From Desulfobulbaceae bacterium (GTDB lineage Bacteria; Desulfobacterota; Desulfobulbia; Desulfobulbales; Desulfobulbaceae): a stretch of 45,242 nt of DNA. Each line of letters opens with the position of its first letter. The first letter of the stretch is position 1. The stretch covers positions 17,676 through 62,917 of the forward strand of contig JAABPV010000001.1 in assembly GCA_011391865.1 (NCBI GenBank). Direction: 5' to 3'. The notes below the pieces were generated by a model. The model had not been told where the DNA came from, did not search any database, and worked only from the letters and a program-made list of their open reading frames with translations. The position numbers and the translations under genes were made by a program. Of this stretch, positions 19,411 through 27,205 are shown piece after piece.

Positions 19411-20457
19411 GTGTTCGGCCCGCGCCCGCTGATCATACCCATTTTCATCCCGCACGAGGGCTGCCCGCACCGCTGCCTCTTCTGCAACCAGCACCGGATC
19501 AGCGGCTGGATCAGGCCAGTCACGCCGGAAACCGTGCAGGCGGAAATCGCGGCGTGGCTGGAGCGGGCGGACGGCAGGCGCGAGACGCAGGCCGCCTTTT
19601 ACGGCGGCAGCTTCACCGCTCTTCCCCGTTCGCGGCAGGAGGAGCTGCTGCTGGCGGCCAGCCCTTTTTTGGAATCAGGCCAGCTGCGCTCGCTCCGGCT
19701 CTCCACCCGGCCTGACTGCATGGACGCGGAGCAGGCCGCTTTTCTCAAAGACCGCCGCGTGGCCACAGTGGAGCTGGGAGCGCAGTCCATGAATGACGCA
19801 GTGCTGGCCGTTGCTCGGCGTGGTCATAACGCGGCAGCGACAGAACAGTCCGCCGCCGTGCTGCGGCAGGCCGAGCTGGAAACAGGCATTCAGCTCCTGA
19901 TCGGCCTGCCCGGCGACAGCCGCGCCTCGCTGCGCCGTACCGTTGACCGGGTTATCGCTCTGCGGCCTGATTTTGTCCGCCTTTATCCGCTCTTGGTGGT
20001 GCAGAACAGCGGTTTGGCCGATCTCCACGCGCAGGGCCGCTACACGCCGCTCAGCTTGGCCAAGGCAGTGATTTTAACCGCCTTCATGAAGGAGCGGTTT
20101 GAGCGGACGGGCATCCGCGTGATACGGACAGGGCTTCAGGCAGGAGAGGAACTGGAAGCATCCCTGCTGGCCGGGCCGTGGCATCCGGCCTTTGGCGAAT
20201 TGGTCAGCTCACGCCTGCTGCTGCGGCAGACCCGCAGGCTGCTGGCGCAGGCCAAGACTGACACTGTCCGTCTGCGCATCAATCCGCGCGATCAGTCAGC
20301 CTTCCGTGGCCTGAAGTCGGCAAACATCGAACGACTGCGGCAGCTCGGCCTATGGCAGCGGATTGTCTTGCTCAACGACCCGGAGCAGGAGCGCGGTTCT
20401 GTGGCCTGCGAAAGCAGCTCGCCGCCGCCCGCCATTGACACCTACGCCGAGTCGTAA
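19411..20457 (+). CDS. Radical SAM protein (Elp3/HemN-like superfamily)
   Basis: 348 residues from a GTG at 19411, one base after the upstream stop. The frame upstream overlaps the protease gene and is spurious. The 4Fe-4S motif CPHRCLFCNQ lies near residue 17, followed by YGGSFTALP, RLSTRPDCM, VELGAQSMNDAVL and LLIGLPGDS. These match the family of oxygen-independent coproporphyrinogen oxidase-like/Elp3-like radical SAM proteins. It lacks the C-terminal HemN or acetyltransferase domains, so the substrate is unknown. Residues 225-239 (FMKERFERTGIRVIR) reappear in diverged form at 21478. Confidence 0.88.
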   Translation: MFGPRPLIIPIFIPHEGCPHRCLFCNQHRISGWIRPVTPETVQAEIAAWLERADGRRETQAAFYGGSFTALPRSRQEELLLAASPFLESGQLRSLRLSTRPDCMDAEQAAFLKDRRVATVELGAQSMNDAVLAVARRGHNAAATEQSAAVLRQAELETGIQLLIGLPGDSRASLRRTVDRVIALRPDFVRLYPLLVVQNSGLADLHAQGRYTPLSLAKAVILTAFMKERFERTGIRVIRTGLQAGEELEASLLAGPWHPAFGELVSSRLLLRQTRRLLAQAKTDTVRLRINPRDQSAFRGLKSANIERLRQLGLWQRIVLLNDPEQERGSVACESSSPPPAIDTYAES

Positions 20458-20502
20458 AGAAAAACTGATTGAGCCGATTTGCCGTCATCGCTGTTTTTTC
20501 TA

Positions 20503-20531
20503 TTGACAGATTTCTAATGCCGACGTATAGA
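20503..20531 (+). promoter_or_regulatory. Sigma-70-type promoter of the trypsin-like protease gene
   Basis: A consensus TTGACA (20503-20508), a 17-base spacer, and TATAGA (20526-20531), about 70 bases before the start codon. It gives this gene a transcript separate from the radical SAM gene. Confidence 0.75.
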
Positions 20532-20599
20532 CATGTTAACAGTAGGCATTGGTCAATTTTTCTCTGCCTGCATAAAGAACAAGGAGGAGGTAACATGCC

Positions 20600-21424
20600 A
20601 TGCTCAAAAAAAATGCAACAGCTGCTGCTTGGACAGCTGCGCTCTCGCTGCTCTTTGTCATGCCAGCAGCAGCCGTGACTAACGGCGAATTGGACGGAGA
20701 CCGTCATCCCTATGTGGGATTGATGGTAGCTCAAGATGCGGACGGCAATCCGCTTTGGCGTTGCAGCGGAACCTTGCTGTCGCCAAAGATTTTTCTCACC
20801 GCCGGTCATTGCACGGAATCCCCTGCCGCGCACGTCGAGATCTGGTTTGATGCCGATGTCGAATCAGGAATTCCTGCAAATGGCTATCCTTTCACCGGTC
20901 AGGTCGGCGGAACACCTCATGTCCATCCACAATATGATCCAAACAGATTTTTTCTGCACGACTTGGGCGTGGTTGTTCTGGAGAATTCTGTCTACAACGA
21001 AAAGAATGAATACGGCATCCTGCCGACTTTGGACCAATTGGACACGCTGAAAACGCGGCGCGGCAAGCAGGATGTGACGTTCACTGCTGTCGGCTACGGC
21101 TTGCAGGAGAGCTTCCCGGATGCGGCATCGTGGAAAGAGAACAATCAGCGGGTGCGCATGGTTTCCCGTCCGCATCTGCTTCAGATCAACACGCCGGGTT
21201 TCACCGGTGATTTCTCGCTGCTGCTTTCCAACAATCACGCCACAGGCGGCACCTGCTTCGGCGACTCCGGCGGCCCGAACTTCATTGGCGATTCCAATTT
21301 CATCGGCGGTGTCACATCATTTGGCTGCAACGGCAACTGCGCAGGCACCGGCGGCGTTTACCGGGTTGACCGGGCCGACGATCTGGACTGGCTTCACGAA
21401 ATCTTTGGGGCTTATCTACCGTAA
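20600..21424 (+). CDS. Secreted trypsin-like serine protease (S1A)
   Basis: 274 residues with a signal peptide (WTAALSLLFVMPAAAVTNG). The mature part follows the chymotrypsin plan: His70 in LTAGHC, Asp121 in LHDLGVV, and Ser223 in GGTCFGDSGGP, with paired cysteines around His and Ser. AAGGAGG lies nine bases before the ATG at 20600; an ATG five bases earlier is in another frame. It has its own promoter and terminator, so it is a self-contained unit. With the nearby Kazal-type lipoprotein, it suggests controlled extracellular proteolysis. Confidence 0.92.
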   Translation: MLKKNATAAAWTAALSLLFVMPAAAVTNGELDGDRHPYVGLMVAQDADGNPLWRCSGTLLSPKIFLTAGHCTESPAAHVEIWFDADVESGIPANGYPFTGQVGGTPHVHPQYDPNRFFLHDLGVVVLENSVYNEKNEYGILPTLDQLDTLKTRRGKQDVTFTAVGYGLQESFPDAASWKENNQRVRMVSRPHLLQINTPGFTGDFSLLLSNNHATGGTCFGDSGGPNFIGDSNFIGGVTSFGCNGNCAGTGGVYRVDRADDLDWLHEIFGAYLP

Positions 21425-21450
21425 ACCAGCAGGCCACGCGCTTCACCGCA

Positions 21451-21479
21451 GACCGCCTCATGCGAGGCGGTCTTTTTTT
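21451..21479 (+). terminator. Rho-independent terminator of the trypsin-like gene
   Basis: GACCGCCTC (21451-21459), loop ATGC, GAGGCGGTC (21464-21472), then seven T. It lies 27 bases after the stop codon. Confidence 0.95.
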
Positions 21480-21522
21480 CATGCAAGAACGTTTTGACCA
21501 GACAGGCATCAGGATGGTACGA
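21478..21522 (+). pseudogene. Diverged fragment of the radical SAM gene
   Basis: Starting in the T tract of the terminator, 15 codons read FMQERFDQTGIRMVR, against FMKERFERTGIRVIR in the radical SAM gene (20083-20127). About 34 of 44 bases agree, and the five amino acid changes are all conservative. The match stops on both sides. It is therefore a relic of a homologous gene from a relative, left on the far side of the trypsin-like gene. Confidence 0.75.
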
Positions 21523-21568
21523 TGGGCCTGCAACCTTCTCCGACAACATATGAGAAAAAGGAAACCTT

Positions 21569-23359
21569 ATGAACCGCGCAAAACAGAAACTGCTTTCCAT
21601 CATCTTCGCCTCGCTGCTGCTGATCTCCTGCGATAAAAAGGAGAAGGAGGCTGAACCTCTGAAAAAACCTGAACCGCCAAAGCCCGCCGCCGTTTCAATG
21701 CTCAGTCTGGTGCCGGACGACACCATTTTTTTTGTCGGCGGACTGGAGCCTGCGCCGCTGAAAGAATGGCTGCAATGGACCGCCGCAAATTTTCACCTGA
21801 GCAAGGACATGCTCAATCCGCAGGGAATGCAGCAAATCAGTGAGAAAGCGGCGACAGACGGCCAGCGCATGGCGGTTCAGATATGGGAGGAGTACGTCGC
21901 CCTTGTCGCCGCACCGGACGCGCAGTTTGCCGGCTGGGGCTTTGCGGAACAGCCACAGATGGCTTTCTACGCTATTGGGCTGGCTCCGGTGTGCCGGATC
22001 AGCCTGAGCGACGCGGAGCAGTTCAAGAAAAAAATTGCGGAGCTGGAAGCAAAAGCCAAGGTCACGGCGGCCAAAGCCGAGACCTTGGGCGGCGCGTCGT
22101 TACGGCGCTACGCGTTGATCGAGACCATGCCTTCAGTCAGCCTGATCATCGGCACGGCGGACAACGAGGCAGTGCTCATGCTGGATATCGGCGTGGACAG
22201 CGAGCAGACGCTGGCCTTGGCCTTCGGTCAGAGTAAACCGGAAAAATCCTTGGAGCAGAGCGGGCGGCTCAAGTCGCTGACTGAAACGCACAAACTGCAT
22301 CCGTCTTGGCTTGGCTACATTGACCATCAGCAGATTGCCGCCGGACTGACGACGAAAGACGGCAACCGCATGGCGAAAATGCTCCAGCTGCTCACGCCGA
22401 AATTGCAAGAGAAGACAGTTCAGCAACTCAATGAGCTGCAAAGCGAGGGCTGCCGCAGCGATGTGCAGGCCATTGCCGCCAAGTGGCCGCAATCTTTCTT
22501 CGGTTACACCTCCTTTGACCTGAAAGCCCAGCCAGCCCGGCTTGATTCACTGATGGTCATGGAAAGCACGGATCAGCCACTGCTGGACGGCCTGAAATCG
22601 CTGCGCGGCTTTGTGCCGGAGTATACAAAAGCAGCCTTCGCGCCTGCGGTTGCGTCCTTTGCCGTCGGTCTGAGCGTGGAGAATGTCGGGCCGTTTTTGG
22701 TGAAGCAGTGGACAGAGTTCACCCAGAAGCCGTACAATTGCGTCCCGCTCAAGGAGATGCAGGCGCAGGCTAAGGCGAACAATCCGGCGGCAGTGGGCAT
22801 GATGACCGGCATGGCCGCTGGAGTACGCGGTTTAGCCTTTTCTCTGGTTTCCCTGAAGCTGGAGCAGACAGCGGCGGGAGCCGATCCTGCCCCGAAGGAG
22901 GTTGATGCTGTCGTCAGCCTGTCTGCCAAAGATCCTGCCGCCTTGGTGCAGACCGCCTCAGCCATGCTGCCTCAGCTGGCGGCTTTGCAAATTCCTGCTG
23001 ACGGCTCTTCGGTCGCGCTGCCTTTGCCTTTGCAGCTGCCTTTTACGCCAATGGCGGCCATCAACGGTTCGCATCTGACAGTTTATGCAGGCAAGCAGGG
23101 CGAGCTGATCGCCAAAGAGTTGGGCAAGAGCCAGCTTGAGTCCTCGCAGGGCATCATGGCGGCAGCCGTTGATTATGGCAAATATTACAGCCTGCTCTCT
23201 GATGCCATGAGCGCGATGGGCAAAGACGATCCCAAAGCTGCTGAAGCGGTCACCATGCTGCAATCGATGAAAAACGCCAAAATGCGTGTAGCGATGAGCG
23301 TAGATTTCACCGGTCGGGGTATTGAAATGAAAGCGAACGTGGCTCCTGCGGCGGAATGA
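21569..23359 (+). CDS. Large lipoprotein of unknown function
   Basis: 596 residues. The lipoprotein signal LLSIIFASLLLISC lipidates Cys21, followed by a Lys/Glu/Pro-rich linker of about 20 residues. The rest is alpha/beta, Ala-rich, with few cysteines and a recurring pattern (VPDDTIFFVGGLEPAPLKEW, FAPAVASFAVGLSVENVGPFL), suggesting two related halves. It recalls bacterial proteins annotated as DUF3352-like, but I cannot confirm this. It is probably periplasmic or surface-anchored. GGAAAC lies before the ATG. Confidence 0.75.
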   Translation: MNRAKQKLLSIIFASLLLISCDKKEKEAEPLKKPEPPKPAAVSMLSLVPDDTIFFVGGLEPAPLKEWLQWTAANFHLSKDMLNPQGMQQISEKAATDGQRMAVQIWEEYVALVAAPDAQFAGWGFAEQPQMAFYAIGLAPVCRISLSDAEQFKKKIAELEAKAKVTAAKAETLGGASLRRYALIETMPSVSLIIGTADNEAVLMLDIGVDSEQTLALAFGQSKPEKSLEQSGRLKSLTETHKLHPSWLGYIDHQQIAAGLTTKDGNRMAKMLQLLTPKLQEKTVQQLNELQSEGCRSDVQAIAAKWPQSFFGYTSFDLKAQPARLDSLMVMESTDQPLLDGLKSLRGFVPEYTKAAFAPAVASFAVGLSVENVGPFLVKQWTEFTQKPYNCVPLKEMQAQAKANNPAAVGMMTGMAAGVRGLAFSLVSLKLEQTAAGADPAPKEVDAVVSLSAKDPAALVQTASAMLPQLAALQIPADGSSVALPLPLQLPFTPMAAINGSHLTVYAGKQGELIAKELGKSQLESSQGIMAAAVDYGKYYSLLSDAMSAMGKDDPKAAEAVTMLQSMKNAKMRVAMSVDFTGRGIEMKANVAPAAE

Positions 23360-23366
23360 CAAACTC

Positions 23367-23407
23367 ATCAGGCTGGACGGCCCAATCTTGCCGCCGTCCA
23401 GCCTGAT
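23367..23407 (+). terminator. Perfect 15-bp hairpin after the lipoprotein gene
   Basis: ATCAGGCTGGACGGC (23367-23381) and its exact reverse complement (23393-23407) enclose an 11-base loop. It begins eight bases after the stop codon. There is no T tract, so it may act as an mRNA 3'-end stabiliser or an inefficient terminator ahead of the thioesterase gene. Confidence 0.6.
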
Positions 23408-23426
23408 TCCATTGTGAGAATCCGTC

Positions 23427-23780
23427 ATGCAGAACTACCAGTTAGTCCTCACCGAGCATCTCAATCATTACGGCTATCTTTTCGGCGGCGCGCTGCTGAA
23501 GTGGGTGGATGAGTCCGCCTACATCTGCGCCCGGCTGGAGCATCCCGGCAAATGCTTTGTCACGGTCGGCATGGACAAAGTGAGTTACAAGAAGCGGGTG
23601 GAGTTGGGCAGCATCCTGCTGTTCAATGTCGAGAAGGAAAAGGTCGGCAGAACCTCTGTCACCTACCGGGTCGCGGTCAGCGTAGCCAGCCCGCAGCAGG
23701 ACGGTAGCCCGGAGATCTTCTCGACGCAGGTCACGTTTGTCTGTTTGGACAAGGACGGGAACAAGTGTCCTGTGGCCTGA
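23427..23780 (+). CDS. Acyl-CoA thioesterase, hotdog fold (YciA-like)
   Basis: 117 residues. The N-terminal motif HLNHYGYLFGGALLKWVDESAY is the signature of hotdog acyl-CoA hydrolases, with Asn and Gly in N-x-x-G and the Asp of WVDE as likely catalytic elements. VTVGMDKVSYKKRVELGSIL then follows as in YciA/BACH enzymes. It should hydrolyse acyl-CoA to free acid and CoA in the cytoplasm. It lies 20 bases after a strong hairpin. Confidence 0.85.
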   Translation: MQNYQLVLTEHLNHYGYLFGGALLKWVDESAYICARLEHPGKCFVTVGMDKVSYKKRVELGSILLFNVEKEKVGRTSVTYRVAVSVASPQQDGSPEIFSTQVTFVCLDKDGNKCPVA

Positions 23781-23793
23781 GCAGCCATTCTGC

Positions 23794-23822
23794 TTGACGC
23801 GGCGCGTAACGCTTCGTATGAT
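23794..23822 (+). promoter_or_regulatory. Promoter of the higBA module
   Basis: TTGACG (23794-23799), a 17-base spacer, and TATGAT (23817-23822). The expected start of transcription, about seven bases past the -10 box, falls on the first codon of higB at 23829, so the toxin may be translated from a leaderless message. Confidence 0.7.
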
Positions 23823-23828
23823 GCGCCT

Positions 23829-24107
23829 ATGATCATCAGTTTCCGCTGCAAAGACACGGAGAAACTCTTTAATGATCTCAGCGTGAAACGATTCAAAGCC
23901 ATCGCTAAAGCGGCGCGGATCAAGCTGGAGCTGCTCAATGCCGTTGTCTCCCTGAACAGTCTGAGAATTCCGCCGGGCAACAGATTGGAGGGCCTGAAAG
24001 GAGACCGGCTCGGTCAGCACAGCATCCGCATCAACGAACAATGGCGCATCTGCTTTGCCTGGCGGGACGACAATGTGTATGATGTTGAAATAGTCGATTA
24101 TCATTGA
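23829..24107 (+). CDS. higB: Type II toxin, HigB/RelE family
   Basis: 92 residues. The start (MIISFRCKDTEKLF), LEGLKGDRLGQHSIRINEQWRICFAW and the end VEIVDYH are classic HigB, a ribosome-dependent mRNA interferase. The start cannot lie further downstream without losing the conserved first strand. It precedes its antitoxin gene by 13 bases, the toxin-first order typical of higBA. Confidence 0.93.
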   Translation: MIISFRCKDTEKLFNDLSVKRFKAIAKAARIKLELLNAVVSLNSLRIPPGNRLEGLKGDRLGQHSIRINEQWRICFAWRDDNVYDVEIVDYH

Positions 24108-24120
24108 CAAGGTGAGTGCG

Positions 24121-24429
24121 ATGGCGGAAAAGTTGCCCCCGGTCAGTCCGGGAGAAGTCCTTCTGGAGGAATTCCTCAAGCCGATGAACATTTCTCAGAA
24201 CAAGCTGGCGGAAGACATCAGCGTTCCGCCGAACAGAATCAGCCAGATCGTCAACGGCAAGAGAGAAATCACTGCCGACACAGCCTTGCGCCTTGGCAGG
24301 TATTTCAGCATCGAGCCAGAATTCTGGATGAACCTGCAAGCACGGTACAATATGAAACAAGCAAGGAACAGAATCGGCTCCAACTTAGAAAAAGAAGTGA
24401 AAGTCTATTCCTCTTCTCCCACGCTTTAG
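24121..24429 (+). CDS. higA: Antitoxin HigA, XRE-type
   Basis: 102 residues from the ATG at 24121, with AAGGTGAG upstream; an in-frame GTG at 24112 is less likely. It begins PVSPGEVLLEEFLKPMNISQNKLAEDISVPPNRISQIVNGKR, the standard HigA helix-turn-helix. It binds and neutralises HigB and represses the shared promoter at 23794-23822. Confidence 0.93.
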   Translation: MAEKLPPVSPGEVLLEEFLKPMNISQNKLAEDISVPPNRISQIVNGKREITADTALRLGRYFSIEPEFWMNLQARYNMKQARNRIGSNLEKEVKVYSSSPTL

Positions 24430-24482
24430 CCGCCGCATTTTTTTCGCAGCATTTCCGCTTCTGCCTTTAATTCGATTTCCCC

Positions 24483-26456
24483 ATGCTCACCATCAGCAGC
24501 CTCAGCCTTCAGCACGGCCCCAAGCATCTTTTCCGCGACATCTCCGCCCAGATTCATGTCAACGACCGCATCGGTTTAAGCGGTGTCAATGGCACGGGCA
24601 AGTCCACCTTGATGAAAATCATCTGCAAGGAGATTGAGACCGACCCCGGCGTGATCAGTCGGGCCTCGTGGTTCACCGTGGCCTATCTGCCGCAGGAAAT
24701 CACCATTGAGCTGGGCAGCCGAACGCTGTATGAAGAAGCAGAGCACGCCTTTGACGAAGCCTTGCAGCATCAGCGGGAGTTTGAGGAAATCAGCCAGCGC
24801 ATGGCCGGGATTGATCAGCATGACCCGGAGCTGGACGCGCTGATTGAACGCCAAGGCGAATTGCAGCATTTGCTCGAAGGCCACGATGTCTTCCGCATCC
24901 GCCCGCAGATTGAGCGCATCCTCTTTGGCCTTGGTTTTGTTAAAGCGGATTTGGACAGGGAGGTGAAAGAGTTTTCCGGCGGCTGGATCATGCGCCTGCT
25001 TTTAGCCAAGCTGCTTTTGCGCCAGCCCGCCTTGCTTCTGCTGGACGAGCCGACCAACCATCTTGATCTCGACTCGCTGACTTGGATGGAGGAATTCCTT
25101 CAGCAATACCAAGGGGCGATGATGATCATCTCCCATGACCGTTCTTTCTTAGATCGGGTGACAACGAAGACATGGGAGCTGAGTTTGGGCAGGCTGACGG
25201 TCTATAAGGGCAACTACTCCAAATATTTGGAAGAGAAAGTCCTGCGCATGGAGATGGAGCGCGCTTCCTACGACAACCAGCAGGCCCAGATTCGCCAGAC
25301 CGAGCAGTTCATCACCCGCTTCAAGGCCAAATCGACCAAGGCCAAGCAGGTGCAGAGCCGGGTCAAGCAGCTGGAAAAGATTGAGCGGATTGAGCTTTCA
25401 GAAAGCGAGCGCACCATTCATTTCGCCTTTCCCCCTGCGGCACCTTCCGGGCGCGACGTGCTGGAGCTGAACCGGGTTGGCAAGCAGTTTGATGGCAGGA
25501 CTATCTTTAAGGATGTCTCGTTCACGCTGCGGCGCGGCGACAAATTGGCAGTGGTCGGCGTGAATGGCGCGGGCAAGACCACCTTGATGAAGATCATGGC
25601 CGGGCTTGAGCCAGCCGAAGGCACTGTGCGCCGGGGTCATAATGTGGTTATGACCTATTTCGGCCAGCATCAGGCCCAGGAGCTGGACGGTCAGTACAGC
25701 ATCTTAGACACTGTCTATCACAATGCGCAGGACATGACCATAACTAAGGTGCGTTCGCTGCTGGGCGCGTTCCTTTTCACCGGCGATGATGTCGATAAAA
25801 AGGTACAGGTGTTGTCTGGCGGCGAGAAAAGCCGGGTTGCTTTGGCAAAAATGCTGATCAAGCCAGCCAACCTGATGATGCTCGACGAGCCGACCAACCA
25901 TCTCGACATAGCCTCACAGGAGGTTCTGCAAGAGGCGATGGCTCAATACGAAGGCACCATCGTCGTGGTCTCGCACAACCGCTCCTTTGTTAATTCCTTT
26001 GTCAACAAGGTTCTGGAAATCCGCGACCAGCAGGCGTTCCTCCACGACGGCAATATTGACGATTACTTGGAAACTCGTAAGCGGCGCGAGGAAGAAGCAG
26101 CAGGCAGCCTGCGGAATGTCAAAGCTGCCGCGCCGAAAGCCGTTGTTGTCCAGCCTGTTGCAGTCAGCGTTGACCGCAAAGAAGACCGGAAGCAGCGCGG
26201 CCAGCAGCGGGAGCAGGTGAATGCCCAAGTCAAGCCGTGGAAGAAAAAGGCGGTGGATGCGGAAAAGGAGATCGAGCGGCTGGAAACGCAGAAGATTGAG
26301 CTGGAATCACAGATGGCCGACCCGGCTTTGTATGCAGATCAGCAGCGATGGGCCAAGACCAGCAAGGAATATGGCGAGGTGAAGCAGCTTTTGGAGCGGC
26401 AGTATGCGGCTTGGGAAGAGGCGCAGGCGAAGATTGAGGAGCTGGAGCAGAATTAG
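24483..26456 (+). CDS. ABC-F family ATPase (Uup/YheS-like)
   Basis: 657 residues with two ABC ATPase domains and no membrane segments. Walker A sites are GVNGTGKST (near residue 35) and GVNGAGKTT (near 358). Signature segments are FSGGW and LSGGEKS, and Walker B is LLLLDEPTNHLDL and LMMLDEPTNHLDI. The inter-domain linker is the charged helical pair typical of ABC-F proteins, and a C-terminal coiled coil (residues 580-657) ends EEAQAKIEELEQN. ABC-F proteins act on ribosomes at the E site to relieve stalling. The C-terminal codons are echoed at 27049-27140 and 27797-27835. Confidence 0.92.
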   Translation: MLTISSLSLQHGPKHLFRDISAQIHVNDRIGLSGVNGTGKSTLMKIICKEIETDPGVISRASWFTVAYLPQEITIELGSRTLYEEAEHAFDEALQHQREFEEISQRMAGIDQHDPELDALIERQGELQHLLEGHDVFRIRPQIERILFGLGFVKADLDREVKEFSGGWIMRLLLAKLLLRQPALLLLDEPTNHLDLDSLTWMEEFLQQYQGAMMIISHDRSFLDRVTTKTWELSLGRLTVYKGNYSKYLEEKVLRMEMERASYDNQQAQIRQTEQFITRFKAKSTKAKQVQSRVKQLEKIERIELSESERTIHFAFPPAAPSGRDVLELNRVGKQFDGRTIFKDVSFTLRRGDKLAVVGVNGAGKTTLMKIMAGLEPAEGTVRRGHNVVMTYFGQHQAQELDGQYSILDTVYHNAQDMTITKVRSLLGAFLFTGDDVDKKVQVLSGGEKSRVALAKMLIKPANLMMLDEPTNHLDIASQEVLQEAMAQYEGTIVVVSHNRSFVNSFVNKVLEIRDQQAFLHDGNIDDYLETRKRREEEAAGSLRNVKAAAPKAVVVQPVAVSVDRKEDRKQRGQQREQVNAQVKPWKKKAVDAEKEIERLETQKIELESQMADPALYADQQRWAKTSKEYGEVKQLLERQYAAWEEAQAKIEELEQN

Positions 26457-26460
26457 ACCA

Positions 26461-26736
26461 TCATTGCGGCGGCGGAAGATTTTTGTACACGTCCTTTCTA
26501 TGCCCAATCTTGACGATCAAAATTATCAGACGATCTGCATCAATGGTGTAAATGATGCGGTAATCGCCGACCCGGACTTTATGCAGATCAGTCCTACCCT
26601 CCATTCTGGTTTGATCAGGATTGGGCAGAGTTGCCGCAATATCTTCAATTTTCTTTTTGATCCGCACCAAATCCCGTTTAGGAAACGCTTTAAGGTCTTT
26701 GAGCGCGGCAGGCCGGAATTCAATCTGATGCTGCAT
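26461..26736 (-). CDS. Type II toxin, RelE/ParE family
   Basis: 91 residues. EFRPAALKDLKAFPKRDLVRIKKKIEDIA and LHKVRVGDYRIIYTIDADRLIILIVKIGHRKDVYK give the RelE fold, with the conserved core KVRVGDYRIIY. It should cleave ribosome-bound mRNA. The gene follows its antitoxin by three bases and ends four bases from the ABC-F stop, in convergent orientation. Confidence 0.92.
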   Translation of the reverse strand: MQHQIEFRPAALKDLKAFPKRDLVRIKKKIEDIAATLPNPDQTRMEGRTDLHKVRVGDYRIIYTIDADRLIILIVKIGHRKDVYKNLPPPQ

Positions 26737-26739
26737 CTC

Positions 26740-26991
26740 TTACAGCCCCAGCTTTTTCCAGACTTCCTCTGCTGGAATATTGTCTCCGGCTTCAGCAAGG
26801 GCTTTTTCTGCGTCTTCAATGTCCATGCGGTCTTCTATCCGGCGGAGCAGTTCCATTTCCCGCATGGAAATCAGGGCGGCAATCTCCTCCCCTCTGCGAG
26901 TCAAGACGATTGGTTCCGCTCCGTAGGCGACTTTATTTACAATATCAGAGAAGTTTTTTCTCGCCTCAGCCGTGGAGATGGTGGTATTCAT
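26740..26991 (-). CDS. Antitoxin, Phd/YefM family
   Basis: 83 residues. The ATG at 26991 with AGGAGA upstream is preferred over 27054, which would place the operator inside the gene. TTISTAEARKNFSDIVNKVAYGAEPIVLTRRGEEIAALISMREMELL is a canonical Phd/YefM DNA-binding domain. The acidic C terminus should wrap the RelE-type toxin. Confidence 0.93.
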   Translation of the reverse strand: MNTTISTAEARKNFSDIVNKVAYGAEPIVLTRRGEEIAALISMREMELLRRIEDRMDIEDAEKALAEAGDNIPAEEVWKKLGL

Positions 26992-27014
26992 TGTGGTGTC
27001 TCCTGTTTTGGTTA

Positions 27015-27050
27015 TGTACAAATTGTACAACATGTGCATGTGTTCGTCAA
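27015..27050 (-). promoter_or_regulatory. Promoter and operator of the RelE/Phd module
   Basis: On the minus strand TTGACG (27050-27045) is followed, after 17 bases, by TACAAT (27027-27022). Three palindromic hexamers, TGTACA (27015-27020), TGTACA (27024-27029) and TGTGCA (27033-27038), have centres exactly 9 bp apart and cover the -10 box and spacer. TGTACA cores are the known binding motif of YefM-type antitoxins in E. coli, so autorepression is expected. Confidence 0.8.
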
Positions 27051-27140
27051 GCAAGGATGGGAGAAGCAGGTTGAGGGCTGTGGCTGCGGCCTATAAAAAA
27101 GGCGCAGGGGAAGATTGAGGAGTTGGAGAAAGGGGAGTAG
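27049..27140 (+). pseudogene. Decayed second copy of the ABC-F gene 3' end
   Basis: AGGCGCAGG-GAAGATTGAGGAG and flanks at 27100-27128 match the ABC-F gene at 26419-26447 with two differences in 29 bases. Weaker similarity (AGCAAGGA, GAAGCAG, GCTGCGGCC) extends to about 27049. Allowing one extra A in an A6 run, the end reads AAAYKKAQGKIEELEKGE and stop, against AAWEEAQAKIEELEQN. It starts right at the -35 box of the toxin-antitoxin promoter, so the whole module lies between two ABC-F tails. Confidence 0.8.
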
Positions 27141-27205
27141 AATAGCTGTTCGCAATCTCAGGCAGGGCTGCGCTTGCTTGAAGTAACATCCACACGGTAT
27201 TTATC

